DNA from: Humulus lupulus
Lineage: Eukaryota > Streptophyta > Magnoliopsida > Rosales > Cannabaceae
DNA length: 64,000 nt
NCBI RefSeq assembly: GCF_963169125.1
Contig: NC_084797.1
Coordinates: 101,271,868-101,335,867, forward strand
Reading direction: 5' to 3'
The notes beneath the pieces are model-generated. The model was not told the DNA's origin and searched no databases. It saw only the letters and a list, made by a program, of their open reading frames with translations. Positions 56,191 through 64,000 of the stretch are shown here, one piece after another. Within the stretch, counting starts at the first letter, position 1. Each line of letters begins with the position of its first letter. Both the position numbers and the translations under genes were made by a program.

Positions 56191-56891
56191 TTAAATTTTT
56201 ATTTGGAAATTATCAAAGAAAGACATTAAATTATAAAACAATTATAATTTGAAAAGTAAATCTTAAGTATTGAAAATAAGCATTTTGTCTTGGCAACAAT
56301 AACTTCATTAATAAAGCTTTCCCTTTGTATTGGCAACAACAACAACACTATCTAGTATCCACTATTAGCATCAAAGTGGATACTAGATAGTGTTCAAGCA
56401 AAAAAACAAACCTATTTAGACTGGAATTAAGAGTCCCAAAACCATAGAGTCCTAAAGCAAACCTATTCACATTGTTACTAAGAGTCCAAACAGATGAATA
56501 ATGAGTTTTAAATTTTCTTTTGATATAAAGAATTACAAAATAAGTATTTCCATGGAGTTAACTCACATTTTTTTTTCAAATAAAGACTAGTATTCAGTAA
56601 TGATATCAAACTCTTTTTTTAATTTGTGGTAGAAACATCATAAACAGATTGGTACATTAGAAAGTAATGCAATACCACCCATCAAAAGTACTTGACAGCG
56701 CAGTGTGCACATACCAATATGAATCTGAATACAACTAAAGCAATAATTATAGTAAGTAACTTTTTCAAAGCTTTTCTAATGAGTTTTTCATTGTAAGAGG
56801 ATTCAAACCACAACCCATATACACATTCAAGTTCAATTCAAGCAATGCAGTAACCATTAAACCAAAAGAAGATAAATAATAATAATAATAA
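56191..56891. other. AT-rich DNA left of Tat element J; no gene
   Basis: No open frame or family motif. The striking element is the perfect inverted repeat at 56344-56394. The stretch ends in an AATAATAATAATAA microsatellite at the J insertion site. Confidence 0.65.
56344..56394. repeat. Perfect 20-bp inverted repeat with 11-nt loop
   Basis: AACACTATCTAGTATCCACT (56344-56363) and AGTGGATACTAGATAGTGTT (56375-56394) are exact reverse complements separated by 11 nt. No TA or other target duplication flanks are obvious. Confidence 0.95.
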
Positions 56892-57229
56892 TGTTGACTG
56901 TGTTTTTAGCCAACGACGTGAGAACATCAATAAGGACAAACCTTCAAGAGAATTTAAACGACACAGACAGTTTAATCAAGAAAAGTAAATAACACACAAG
57001 ATTTTATAGTGGTTCATCCCCGTTCAGTCGGTAATAGCCTAATCCACTTAGAGATTTTATTACTTTTTCTACACTCAAGATCAGATGAACCAGTGTCAAC
57101 TGAGTTTCTTCAGTGTAAATTTTCAGGAATACAAAAAGGGTTCTTTCTCAAGGAAAACACACTTTCTCTCTCTAGAACTCAGACCAAATCTCAAATTTCC
57201 AAAAGTCCTTTTCTGATCCCATTAACCCT

Positions 57230-57240
57230 CTATTTATAGG
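57230..57240 (-). promoter_or_regulatory. TATA box of LTR J (sense promoter)
   Basis: The minus strand reads CCTATAAATAG, identical to the box in LTR B. The dyad array at 57505-58065 lies upstream of it in the direction of transcription. Confidence 0.7.
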
Positions 57241-57504
57241 CTTGGGATCCTAAACTGATCTCCCCCTAGGATCGGGATATTCTATTATTTATATTATATT
57301 TAAATTACACAAAATATTCAAAATACAATAGATTCCTCAATTTGAGTGAGGAATGAGAGATTCCCGCGATGCCCAGACCGATTCTTGCTGAAGCCGTTTC
57401 TGGAAATTTGACGTAGTCTGGTCCATTTGTTTGATGAATATCTTCTTCTGATCGGACATATACATGCTGGACACCTGCATACGGACCATACCCCTTAGAC
57501 TTTC

Positions 57505-58065
57505 TTCGGACCAAAGTCCGACCAGTAACCTTTTGGGCTCACCTCCGGACCATAGCCTTGGGGTCTCCTCGAACCAAGTTTCGACCACACCCTCATGGGT
57601 GCTCCTCGGACCAAGGTCCGAGCCACACTCTCCTTGGCTCTCCTCGGACCAAGGTCGGAGCCACACTCTCCTTGGCTCTCCTCGAACTAAGGTCCGAGCC
57701 ACCCTCCTTGGCTTTCCTCGGACTAAGGTCTGAGCCACACCTTCCTTGGCTCTCCTCAGACTAAGGTCCGAGCCATGCATGGGGCTTCTCCTCGGACATG
57801 GGTCTGAGCCCATCTCTTAGGGCACTCCTCGGACTAGGGTCCGAGCCAATCACTTGGACACTCCTCAGACTAGGGTCCGAGCCAATCACTTGTGGCCTCT
57901 CCTCGGACTTGGGTCCGAGCCCATCACTTGGGGCATCTCCTCGGACTAGGGTCCGAGCCAATCACTTGTGGCATTCCTCGGACTAGAGTCCGAGCATACC
58001 ATTTGGACTCCTCGGACTAAGGTCCGAGCACACCATTTGGACTCCTCGGACTAAGGTCCGACCGG
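57505..58065. repeat. Array of ~16 CTCGGAC-N4-GTCCGAG dyads in the U3 of LTR J
   Basis: Units of the form CTCGGACTAAGGTCCGAG, each able to form a 7-bp stem with a 4-nt loop (TAAG, CAAG, TAGG, TTGG), recur about every 30-40 bp. Spacers are varied (CCACACTCTCCTTGG, CAATCACTTG, CCATCACTTGGGG). Frames such as 57337-57813 are by-products of the repeat. Confidence 0.88.
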
Positions 58066-58240
58066 GCACACCTTAGCCCAAGTATTCTCCTCGGGTGCAT
58101 TTGGCTTGGCTATGACATCTCTCAAGCAGTCCAAACTCTTCACTGATGTTCTGGGCTACTACTAAGCCAGATCACCCAACTATTCAATGCCACTTGTCAA
58201 TTCTATTGCCACATCATCACTTTCAAATTTTGGGATAACA

Positions 58241-58254
58241 TTTGCCCCCCAAGT
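58241..58254 (-). other. Polypurine tract of element J
   Basis: The minus strand reads ACTTGGGGGGCAAA directly before the LTR start TGTTATCC, identical to that of element B. Confidence 0.88.
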
Positions 58255-58456
58255 TTATTTACGATACATTCATATAATAAAATTTTTCTCCAGTTGATGT
58301 CATTTATAAAAAATAACTGTTCATCTTCCCACCATGCAGTAGACCACAACTTATAGGCCACGATCACTGCAAAAACTGTCCATGATCATTGGGAGAAAAA
58401 ATAGCCAACGAAATGCCAAGGGTCCAACAATAAACAATAAGCCCCACTTTTTTCCC

Positions 58457-58465
58457 TTTAAATAA
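58457..58465 (+). promoter_or_regulatory. Candidate TATA-like box of the antisense gene of element J
   Basis: TTTAAATAA lies between the polypurine tract and a C/T-rich leader that ends in splice donor GTAAGT at 58624. It corresponds in position to TATATAAG at 8076 in element B. Weak evidence on its own. Confidence 0.35.
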
Positions 58466-58623
58466 CCCCAATTTTACACATTTTTCTTCATACAAGCAAG
58501 TCACATTTTTTAAAAACCTCTCTTCTTCTTTCTTCTCTCTTGGCCGAAACTCCAAGGACTTCAAGGGAAGCTCTCCATCTCTTTAAGCAATTTCCAAGCA
58601 AGTCAAAGGTTCTCCAACCTTGA

Positions 58624-59693
58624 GTAAGTCTTCTTCTCCATGTCTTTACATTGTGGTTATTTTTCAAAAAATTTCATGAAAACCCATGCCATGGCCGAAA
58701 CCCATTGATAGCTTTTTTGTTGGGTTTGTTCATGAATCTCATATGAATTCTTGTATAATGTGTTGGTTTGTTGGGTTTTGAGGATGTTTTTGCTATGGGT
58801 AAACCAACATTACCTTTAATTTCATAGGAATTTCAAGAAAAATGGGTTAATTTGATATAAATCATGAGTATGGGTTTTGGGGTTTTTGATAGCATAGAGG
58901 GTTTTCAAGAACATGAAAAAACTTTTCCACTTCCATGTTTTGATCTAGTTTTTGTATGTATGGATGAAGAAATTTGTTTATGCTAGGGAATCTAGGGCTT
59001 TGCACTTATTGTTTGGGTTTTATGGCTAGAGTTAGGGTATGAAAAATGGGTAGATTAAGGAAGTGGCCGATCGGCCACTTAAAATTCTGGGCAAACATGT
59101 GGTCCGATCAGACCACATTTATACTCCTTGGACGCCCATGTCCGATCGGACATCATGGGCTGCTTGGTGCTGGGATCCTCGGAGGTGCATGGTTCGGACT
59201 TGCACGGGGCTAGGCTCTTCGGACCCAAGTGGCAGCTGCTCAGATGGACATTCCCTCGGACGCGTCTTCTAGGGTGTTTAGGCATCCGAGCGGATGCACC
59301 AGGGACAACCCCTCCTCGGATCAAGCATGTGGTCCGATCAGACCACATTTAAACCCCTTGGCCTTCTTCATCTCCTCGGACGAACCTTGCTCCTCGGACC
59401 CAAGTGTCCACTTGGACACACATAGCTCCTCGGCATGCACACACGCACACATGGGTGCTAGCCTCTTCGGACAACCCCAAAATTTTCCATTCATGTTGAT
59501 TTTAGTGACCTTAGATACTTCAAGTACTTTTTAGGCACCCTTAGGCTCTCTTAGGCACTAAGATTATTTTTTCCCATATGTGCTATATTTTTACCACTTA
59601 GATAAATTATTCTAAGTGTAAAAATAAATTTTGTTCTTGTTGAATCTTTTCTGTATGGTTACTCACCTCCCAGTTTTTTATTTATTTTTGTAG
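58624..59693 (+). other. Predicted 5' UTR intron of the antisense gene of element J
   Basis: Donor TTGA/GTAAGTC at 58624 and acceptor TTTTTGTAG ending at 59693, immediately before ATG 59694. The intron is about 1.07 kb and holds palindromes at 59061-59080, 59098-59119 and 59327-59350 and further CTCGGAC motifs like those in the LTR. Confidence 0.5.
59061..59080. repeat. 20-bp perfect palindrome AAGTGGCCGATCGGCCACTT
   Basis: The 20-mer equals its own reverse complement. It lies about 35 bp before the first of two copies of ATGTGGTCCGATCAGACCAC (about 59098 and 59330), whose 8-bp arms ATGTGGTC and GACCACAT are also inverted. Confidence 0.9.
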
Positions 59694-59722
59694 ATGAATC
59701 GCTCTGATTATAGGGGAGGTGA
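59662..59722 (+). promoter_or_regulatory. Inverted repeat enclosing the splice acceptor and start codon of aORF-J
   Basis: TCACCTCCC (59663-59671) pairs with GGGAGGTGA (59714-59722). The 42-nt loop holds the acceptor AG (59692-59693) and ATG 59694. Element B has the same motif extended to 11 pairs. Confidence 0.6.
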
Positions 59723-62169
59723 CAACCATTCGGACTCTGATACATCCATCCCGTAGTCAGTCGAGACTCCTCAGAACAGCGATTCCTCATCAAAATCGTC
59801 CACCAGTTGTACCCCAGAGGACCGCCTTCGCCGCTTCAAGCAGATCCTTCCCTGCTCAGCCTTGTACCTTCTCCACGAGGAACAGTTTCTTCAACAAGCT
59901 TCCCAGTCGACGATGACGGTGAAGAAATCTAGCAGACTTCCCCAGAACCAAGATCCATAAGTTGCCTGCAGAGCGGTGCAGAAGGTGGTGGAGCGCAGTC
60001 ACGCCCGCACTGCAACTCCTTCAGGAGAACCCTCTCAGAAGTTTGCCACCGTGATTCAGAACTTGGCCACTCAAAAGCCACGGAAGGGGGGAGGAGAAGA
60101 ACCTTCCTGGTTCATTGCTGAAGCTTCAAAGCTTAATCCCGCGTCGTTCCACAAACACATCAAGGATTTGGGTTTGAGCGGGGCGAACGTGATATGACCG
60201 GGCTCTCACCAGAGAGCCAATAGGCCTGGTGGAGCATACTGCGCCTGGTCTAGGCATCATGTCCACGCCAGAGCAACACTTCCATTACATCCTTACTTCC
60301 GATCTATAGCGGACTATTTCAATGTCTCCCCATTCCAGATTGCACCGAATGGGATCCAGGCATTGTCTGCATTATACATTCTCTACTTCCTGCATGGTTG
60401 GGACAAGCCTACCCCTCACGAGGTGCATTACTTATTTGACTTCAGGACCAATCCCACCCACAACAACACGGGCTTCTTCCACCTCTACCACAGGCAAAGG
60501 GGGACTACATACCTTAGTGGTATCTCTCACAAATCGAACCCCGGGAAGTATTACAAAGAATATTTCCTTACATCGGACATTAAGGCCAACAACTTGGCCT
60601 TTACACATGCGGGTCCATTCCAGCGACCCTTGCCTACTGAAGGGATGTTTGATCGAGCAGAGAAGTTGGCTAGCATGAGTCCAGAGGAGAATGATGTGAA
60701 AAAACTGGTCACTGTAGACTACCTGCAGATGGTGGGCCTTATACCATGTGACCAAGATATGGCGGTGGAAAGTACCACTAGGGAGAACAACACAACTGAT
60801 CAGTCCAATGCAGGCACAGAGATAGTGACTGTCCAGTTTTCTCCTGGACCCTCTCCGGTTTCTCATAGGCCTGGAGACCTTGTCATTAGGGAGCCTCAGC
60901 CTCAGCCTCAGCAAAGATTTGCTATTCCCGCTCAGTCTGGGAAAGGAAAGGCCATCCAGATTGAGAGAGAACTCAGCTCATCTTCGGACGACGAGGAGGA
61001 GTTCATTGACCAGATTCTCAACCCAGGTCTAGTAACCATAGGAATACGTTTAATAACTTGGTGATTCGAGACTAACAAAATTGTAGTAGTAATACTCATC
61101 TACATTTTATTATGTTTATATCTCTAACAACTTTGTGTTTTCCTCTATTGCAGATCCAGATATGTTCAGGCAGTGCATTGCTTCTGCTCAAAAGAGAAAA
61201 GATGGCGATGGAAGTGGCTCCACGCCGCCGAGGAAGATTCCGAGGGCAGTGCCGCCCAATCGAGGGAGACAACCCGAGGGGTTGACTACACTTCCACCGT
61301 TAACTCCTTCGTCACTTCCTCCATCAGCGAGCCTAACTCCCCCAGGCCCGTCAGGCCTGAGCGAGGCACTTCGAGCTGCTGATACCAAGCTTAGGGGGTC
61401 AGCTGATCAGACCCTCCGCAACGCATCAACGATTCAAAGCTTTGAATCTCTTCCTCGGCTTAGTGTCGATGCTGTCCTAGATAGAGGGATTGCTCAGCTG
61501 ACACACGTAAGTACTCCACCATAAGATAGATTGTTACTTACGTTAATGCTTTGTAGTAACTTTTTGTTTTTCATGCAGACGCTCATGACCTTTTGTCACG
61601 CCCAGCAGCGGTCAGTTGATTACAAGGAGTTGATCAAGGTACTAAATGATCAACTGGTGGAGGCCCAAGCTAAAGTAGAGACTCTAACTGCCTCAGAAAA
61701 AGACTCCAAATCCAAATTGGAGCAGGCAGATTAGACCGTGGCTGAACGGGATGAGTCTCTTAAGAGACTATCTGATGAGAATCAGCAGCAAGTTCAAACC
61801 AACCAGTCCTTGACCGCTCAACTGGAGAAGCTGACCCTTGAGAATAAGGAGTTAGCTCGTGAGAATGAGGGACTAATCAGCGAGAATGAAGAGCTGAAAC
61901 AAGAGAAGGAGTTTGATTTAACTCGTTACTAGGAGGCTAGCTTCGGCTGCTTTTATCAGGTCTGGAAACTGAATAAACCTCTCAAGCTCGATATTTTCAC
62001 CAAGGAGGTTCAGGCAGAGGAGATTGCTAGATGTGAAGCAAGGGCTGCTGAGGAAGCTACCAATCCTCCTGGCCCTACACCAGCCTCCTCTACATTATCA
62101 TTCCGAGCAAGAGGAGCAGCTGAGGCCGAGGAGGGGGTTGATCAACCCACCAGAGAAGCACGCCAGTGA
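59694..62169 (+). pseudogene. aORF-J: antisense spliced gene of Tat element J (nonsense-riddled)
   Basis: Predicted coding exons are 59694-61026, 61154-61506 and 61579-62169. Introns are 127 nt (phase 1) and 72 nt (phase 0), and the frame is kept over 759 codons with no frameshift. Premature stops are TAG 59754, TAA 59958, TGA 60195, TAG 61732 and TAG 61930. The globular domain reads ATLPLHPYFRSIADYFNVSP, APNGIQALSALYILYFLHGW and EVHYLFDFRTNPTHNNTGFF, resembling Transposase_28. An acidic Ser stretch and a Pro-rich stretch follow. The final exon is a long coiled coil (KELIKVLNDQLVEAQAKVET, LENKELARENEGLISENEEL) ending with GCFYQVWKLNKP and EEIARCEARAAEE, also recognisable in aORF-B. Function is unknown; the architecture suggests a DNA- or protein-binding oligomer. 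Confidence 0.82.
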
Positions 62170-63155
62170 CTCCTCATCCTGCTATAGCACACCTGCATAA
62201 CTAGTTGTAGTCTTACTAGTTTTTATCATAGTTTGTTTTATTTTGTATACTTTTGCTCGTGAGAATGAGCAATTTGACACTTGCATTTTACTTTCTTTTT
62301 TTTTTATTTTTTTTACTAGCTATAAACTTTTAAGTCTTTATTGTGAATAGTAAAATTCCTATATGCCTTAAATTTCACATGAGTATTTAGTTTTCTAACT
62401 TAGAAATTCTAAACATTTCATAAGTCCTTACCAAATATACTTCCTCATGCTCTTATTGCTCTAACTTTTTATGAGCATGACTTATATTATTACACGAATA
62501 TCTATTTCTAACTTAAAATTTTTAAAAATTCTAAGTTACTTAAGCGTTGTCAAACAAGTTAGCTTAATGGCCTTTTTAGACTTCCAAATTTACAAGTCAG
62601 CCCAAAAATAGATATCTTTGCTCGTGCTCTTATTGCCTGTGTTGAAGTACAAACCAGTATACCCTATGTGCCCCCCAAGTGATTGAGGGTTGAAAAATCC
62701 TTGATCACTTGCTACTTGACCGAATTTGTCCGAGCAGTTACTACTCGTGAAACACATAAAATATACAAACATATTTCAGTAGTTGACCACTACAAAAACA
62801 CTATTTAAACATTGGTCATTCATCTCATGATACCGACCAGTTGAACACTATCCGGTATATATTTACACTTAGTTTTTAGAAGACCTGTTTTGTTTAAATC
62901 ATAATGACAGTTGAACACTGCCAAGCAAGAATAATCAACAAATATGCAAAATTTGTAGCAAGATTCGACCACGCTTCGCGTGATCTCTTTTATTACTCGT
63001 AATAATAAATTACAAAACGTGTCTAACAACGAGTTCCAAACAAAATAACATTGTTCAAAATAATGTGACTGGGTAGCATATAACCAGTTCACAAACAAAA
63101 AACTTAAATAACAAGTTAAGCACTTGATACAAAGCTACTACTCTGCAAGCAGTAT
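62170..63155. other. Spacer between aORF-J and integrase, with second C6 motif and hairpin
   Basis: AT-rich and without a gene. It would include the antisense 3' UTR. The C6-hairpin element at 62670-62711 is the counterpart of 11641-11682. Confidence 0.7.
62670..62711 (+). ncRNA. Conserved C6-hairpin element in element J
   Basis: GCCCCCCAAGTG at 62670-62681. Arms 62676-62688 (CAAGTGATTGAGG) and 62699-62711 (CCTTGATCACTTG) form 13 pairs, two of them G-U, around a 10-nt loop in plus-strand RNA. Relative to element B, one pair changes U-G to U-A and the next C-G to U-G, so pairing is kept. It may act in cis in the antisense 3' UTR. Confidence 0.5.
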
Positions 63156-64000
63156 TTATTGATAATATTTCCTCAAGTGCTCGCCATTCCAGTAGTTCCT
63201 GATCAGCTCTCCATTCAACCGAGCAAGCTTGTAGGTGCCGGGTGGCAAGACTTACTCAATTTGATACGGTCCTTCCCAGTTTGGTCCTAGCACACCAGCT
63301 GGTGGGTCTCTAACAAACACCTTTCTTAGGACCACATCTCCGACCTGGAACTTTCGATCTCGCCCTTTGGAATTGAAGTAGCGCGCCACTTTTTGCTTGT
63401 GAGCAGCAACTCTCAGGTTTGCCTCCTCTCTTCTCTCCTGGAGGAAGTCCAAGGATTCTGCTAGCAACTGATGATTCTCCTCTTGGTTGTACATGGTCCT
63501 TCTATGAGATGGGGGATCTATCTCCACAGGTATCATGGCCTCATACCCATATGCCAAAGAAAATGGGGTATGTCAAGTTGCTGTCCGAGCAGTAGTCCTG
63601 TACGACCAAAGGACTTCTGGTAATTCTTCCGCCCAAGCACCCTTAGCTCGTTCTAGGCGCTTTTTCAGAGTGTCCTTCAATGTCTTGTTTACTGCTTCAA
63701 CCTGCCCATTGGCTTGCGGATGAGCTACTGAGGAGAAACTTTTTGTGATGCCATGCCGAGTGCAAAAATCAGTAAATATGTCGCTGTCAAATTAGGTGCC
63801 GTTGTCAGACATAGGCAGACCATAACGACATATTATGTTCTTAACCACAAAGTCCAACACTTTCTTCGATGTGATTGTGGCTAATGGTTCGACCTTAGTC
63901 CACTTAGTGAAATAATCTACTGCAACCACCGCGAACTGTACTCCTCCTTTTCCTTTGGGCAACTTCCCGATCAGATCAATACCCCACACTGCAAAAGGCC
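63156..64000 (-). pseudogene. Element J integrase, C-terminal two thirds (continues off the right edge)
   Basis: One minus-strand frame from 64000 to TAA 63156 reads WGIDLIGKLPKGKGGVQFAV, VSDNGT-type sequence with the second catalytic Asp, HPQANGQVEAVNKTLKDTL with the catalytic Glu, YGYEAMIPVEIDPPSHRR, GPNWEGPYQIE and NGEHLRKYYQ. Stops interrupt it at TAA 63792-63794, TGA 63573-63575 and TAA 63252-63254. Compared with element B, three residues are missing just before the second catalytic Asp (about 63810). The zinc finger and the rest of pol lie outside the window. Confidence 0.9.

Larger units (their letters stand above)
56892..58240 (-). repeat. 3' LTR of Tat element J (1349 bp)
   Basis: On the minus strand it starts TGTTATCCC and ends CAGTCAACA. 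The polypurine tract at 58241-58254 fixes the right limit, and TGTTGACTG at 56892 the left. Its upstream (U3) part contains a long dyad repeat array, and a TATA box lies at 57230-57240. Confidence 0.88.
56892..64000 (-). mobile_element. Element J: Ty3/gypsy Tat-lineage retrotransposon, runs off the right edge
   Basis: From left to right: 3' LTR (56892-58240), polypurine tract, antisense gene on the plus strand (59694-62169), spacer with C6 hairpin, and integrase on the minus strand (63156-64000). The order is the same as in element B. Sequence similarity to B is clear in protein but weak in DNA outside motifs, so it is a distinct family. Gag, protease and RT should lie right of the window. 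Confidence 0.9.

Noticed and set aside
57337..57813. 158-codon repetitive minus-strand frame as a repeat protein
   Set aside because: It is the translation of the CTCGGAC dyad array in LTR J; overlapping frames on both strands are open for the same reason.
57505..58065. CRISPR-like array
   Set aside because: Regularly spaced dyads but spacers are themselves repetitive and variable in length, the context is a plant LTR, and there are no cas genes.

Overview
The window is plant nuclear DNA made almost entirely of nested retrotransposons. I found no host gene, rRNA, tRNA or CRISPR that I can support. The evidence for a plant is an L1-type LINE with DUF4283-like ORF1 and zf-RVT domains, Ty3/gypsy elements of the Tat lineage (with an additional RNase H before integrase) and of the Tekay-like chromovirus lineage (chromodomain, tRNA-Met primer site, long LTRs starting TGTAAC), and GT-AG introns. 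It looks like gene-poor heterochromatin of a dicot. I cannot name the species.

Layout. (A) 1-6760: a minus-strand LINE running off the left edge, split by a minus-strand solo LTR (459-2660, target duplication CATTT). (B) 7251-17757: a minus-strand Tat element with its 3' LTR, an antisense gene (aORF), integrase, additional RNase H, RNase H, RT, protease and a 5'-truncated gag. (C) 17758-37940: a plus-strand Tekay-like chromovirus. Its 5' LTR lacks about 190 bp and holds probable solo LTR H (with TRIM K inside it) and solo LTR E. Its 3' LTR holds a coding-poor LTR element D. (I) 37941-53276: a remnant of a second minus-strand Tat element: part of its antisense gene, a gag stub and one LTR, with pol deleted. 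It is split by the complete but coding-empty LTR element G (39132-48118, duplication GCAAC) and by solo LTR F (50697-53005, duplication GCCAT). 53277-56891 is AT-rich DNA with a TTGCTTA-rich stretch. (J) 56892-64000: a third minus-strand Tat element, running off the right edge.

Most interesting content. All three Tat elements carry an oppositely oriented, intron-containing gene between the 3' LTR and integrase. In B and J the predicted GT-AG introns keep one reading frame over about 730 and 760 codons. The last intron is phase 0, 72-79 nt long and at the same place in all three elements. B and J also share RNA-level features: an inverted repeat enclosing the first coding splice acceptor and the start codon, and a 13-pair hairpin with a 10-nt loop next to a second C6 (polypurine-like) motif beyond the antisense stop codon. 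That hairpin pairs completely only in RNA of the antisense-gene strand, and differs between B and J only by pairing-compatible changes. I infer a separately promoted, spliced, structured antisense transcript unit.

History. One large deletion at about 17757 would explain at once why B lacks its 5' end, C lacks the start of its 5' LTR, and I lacks its 3' LTR and the start of its antisense gene. Coding regions are broken mainly by nonsense codons, and many of these fit C-to-T decay in plant methylation contexts. K, with LTRs differing at about one base in 372, is the youngest visible insertion.
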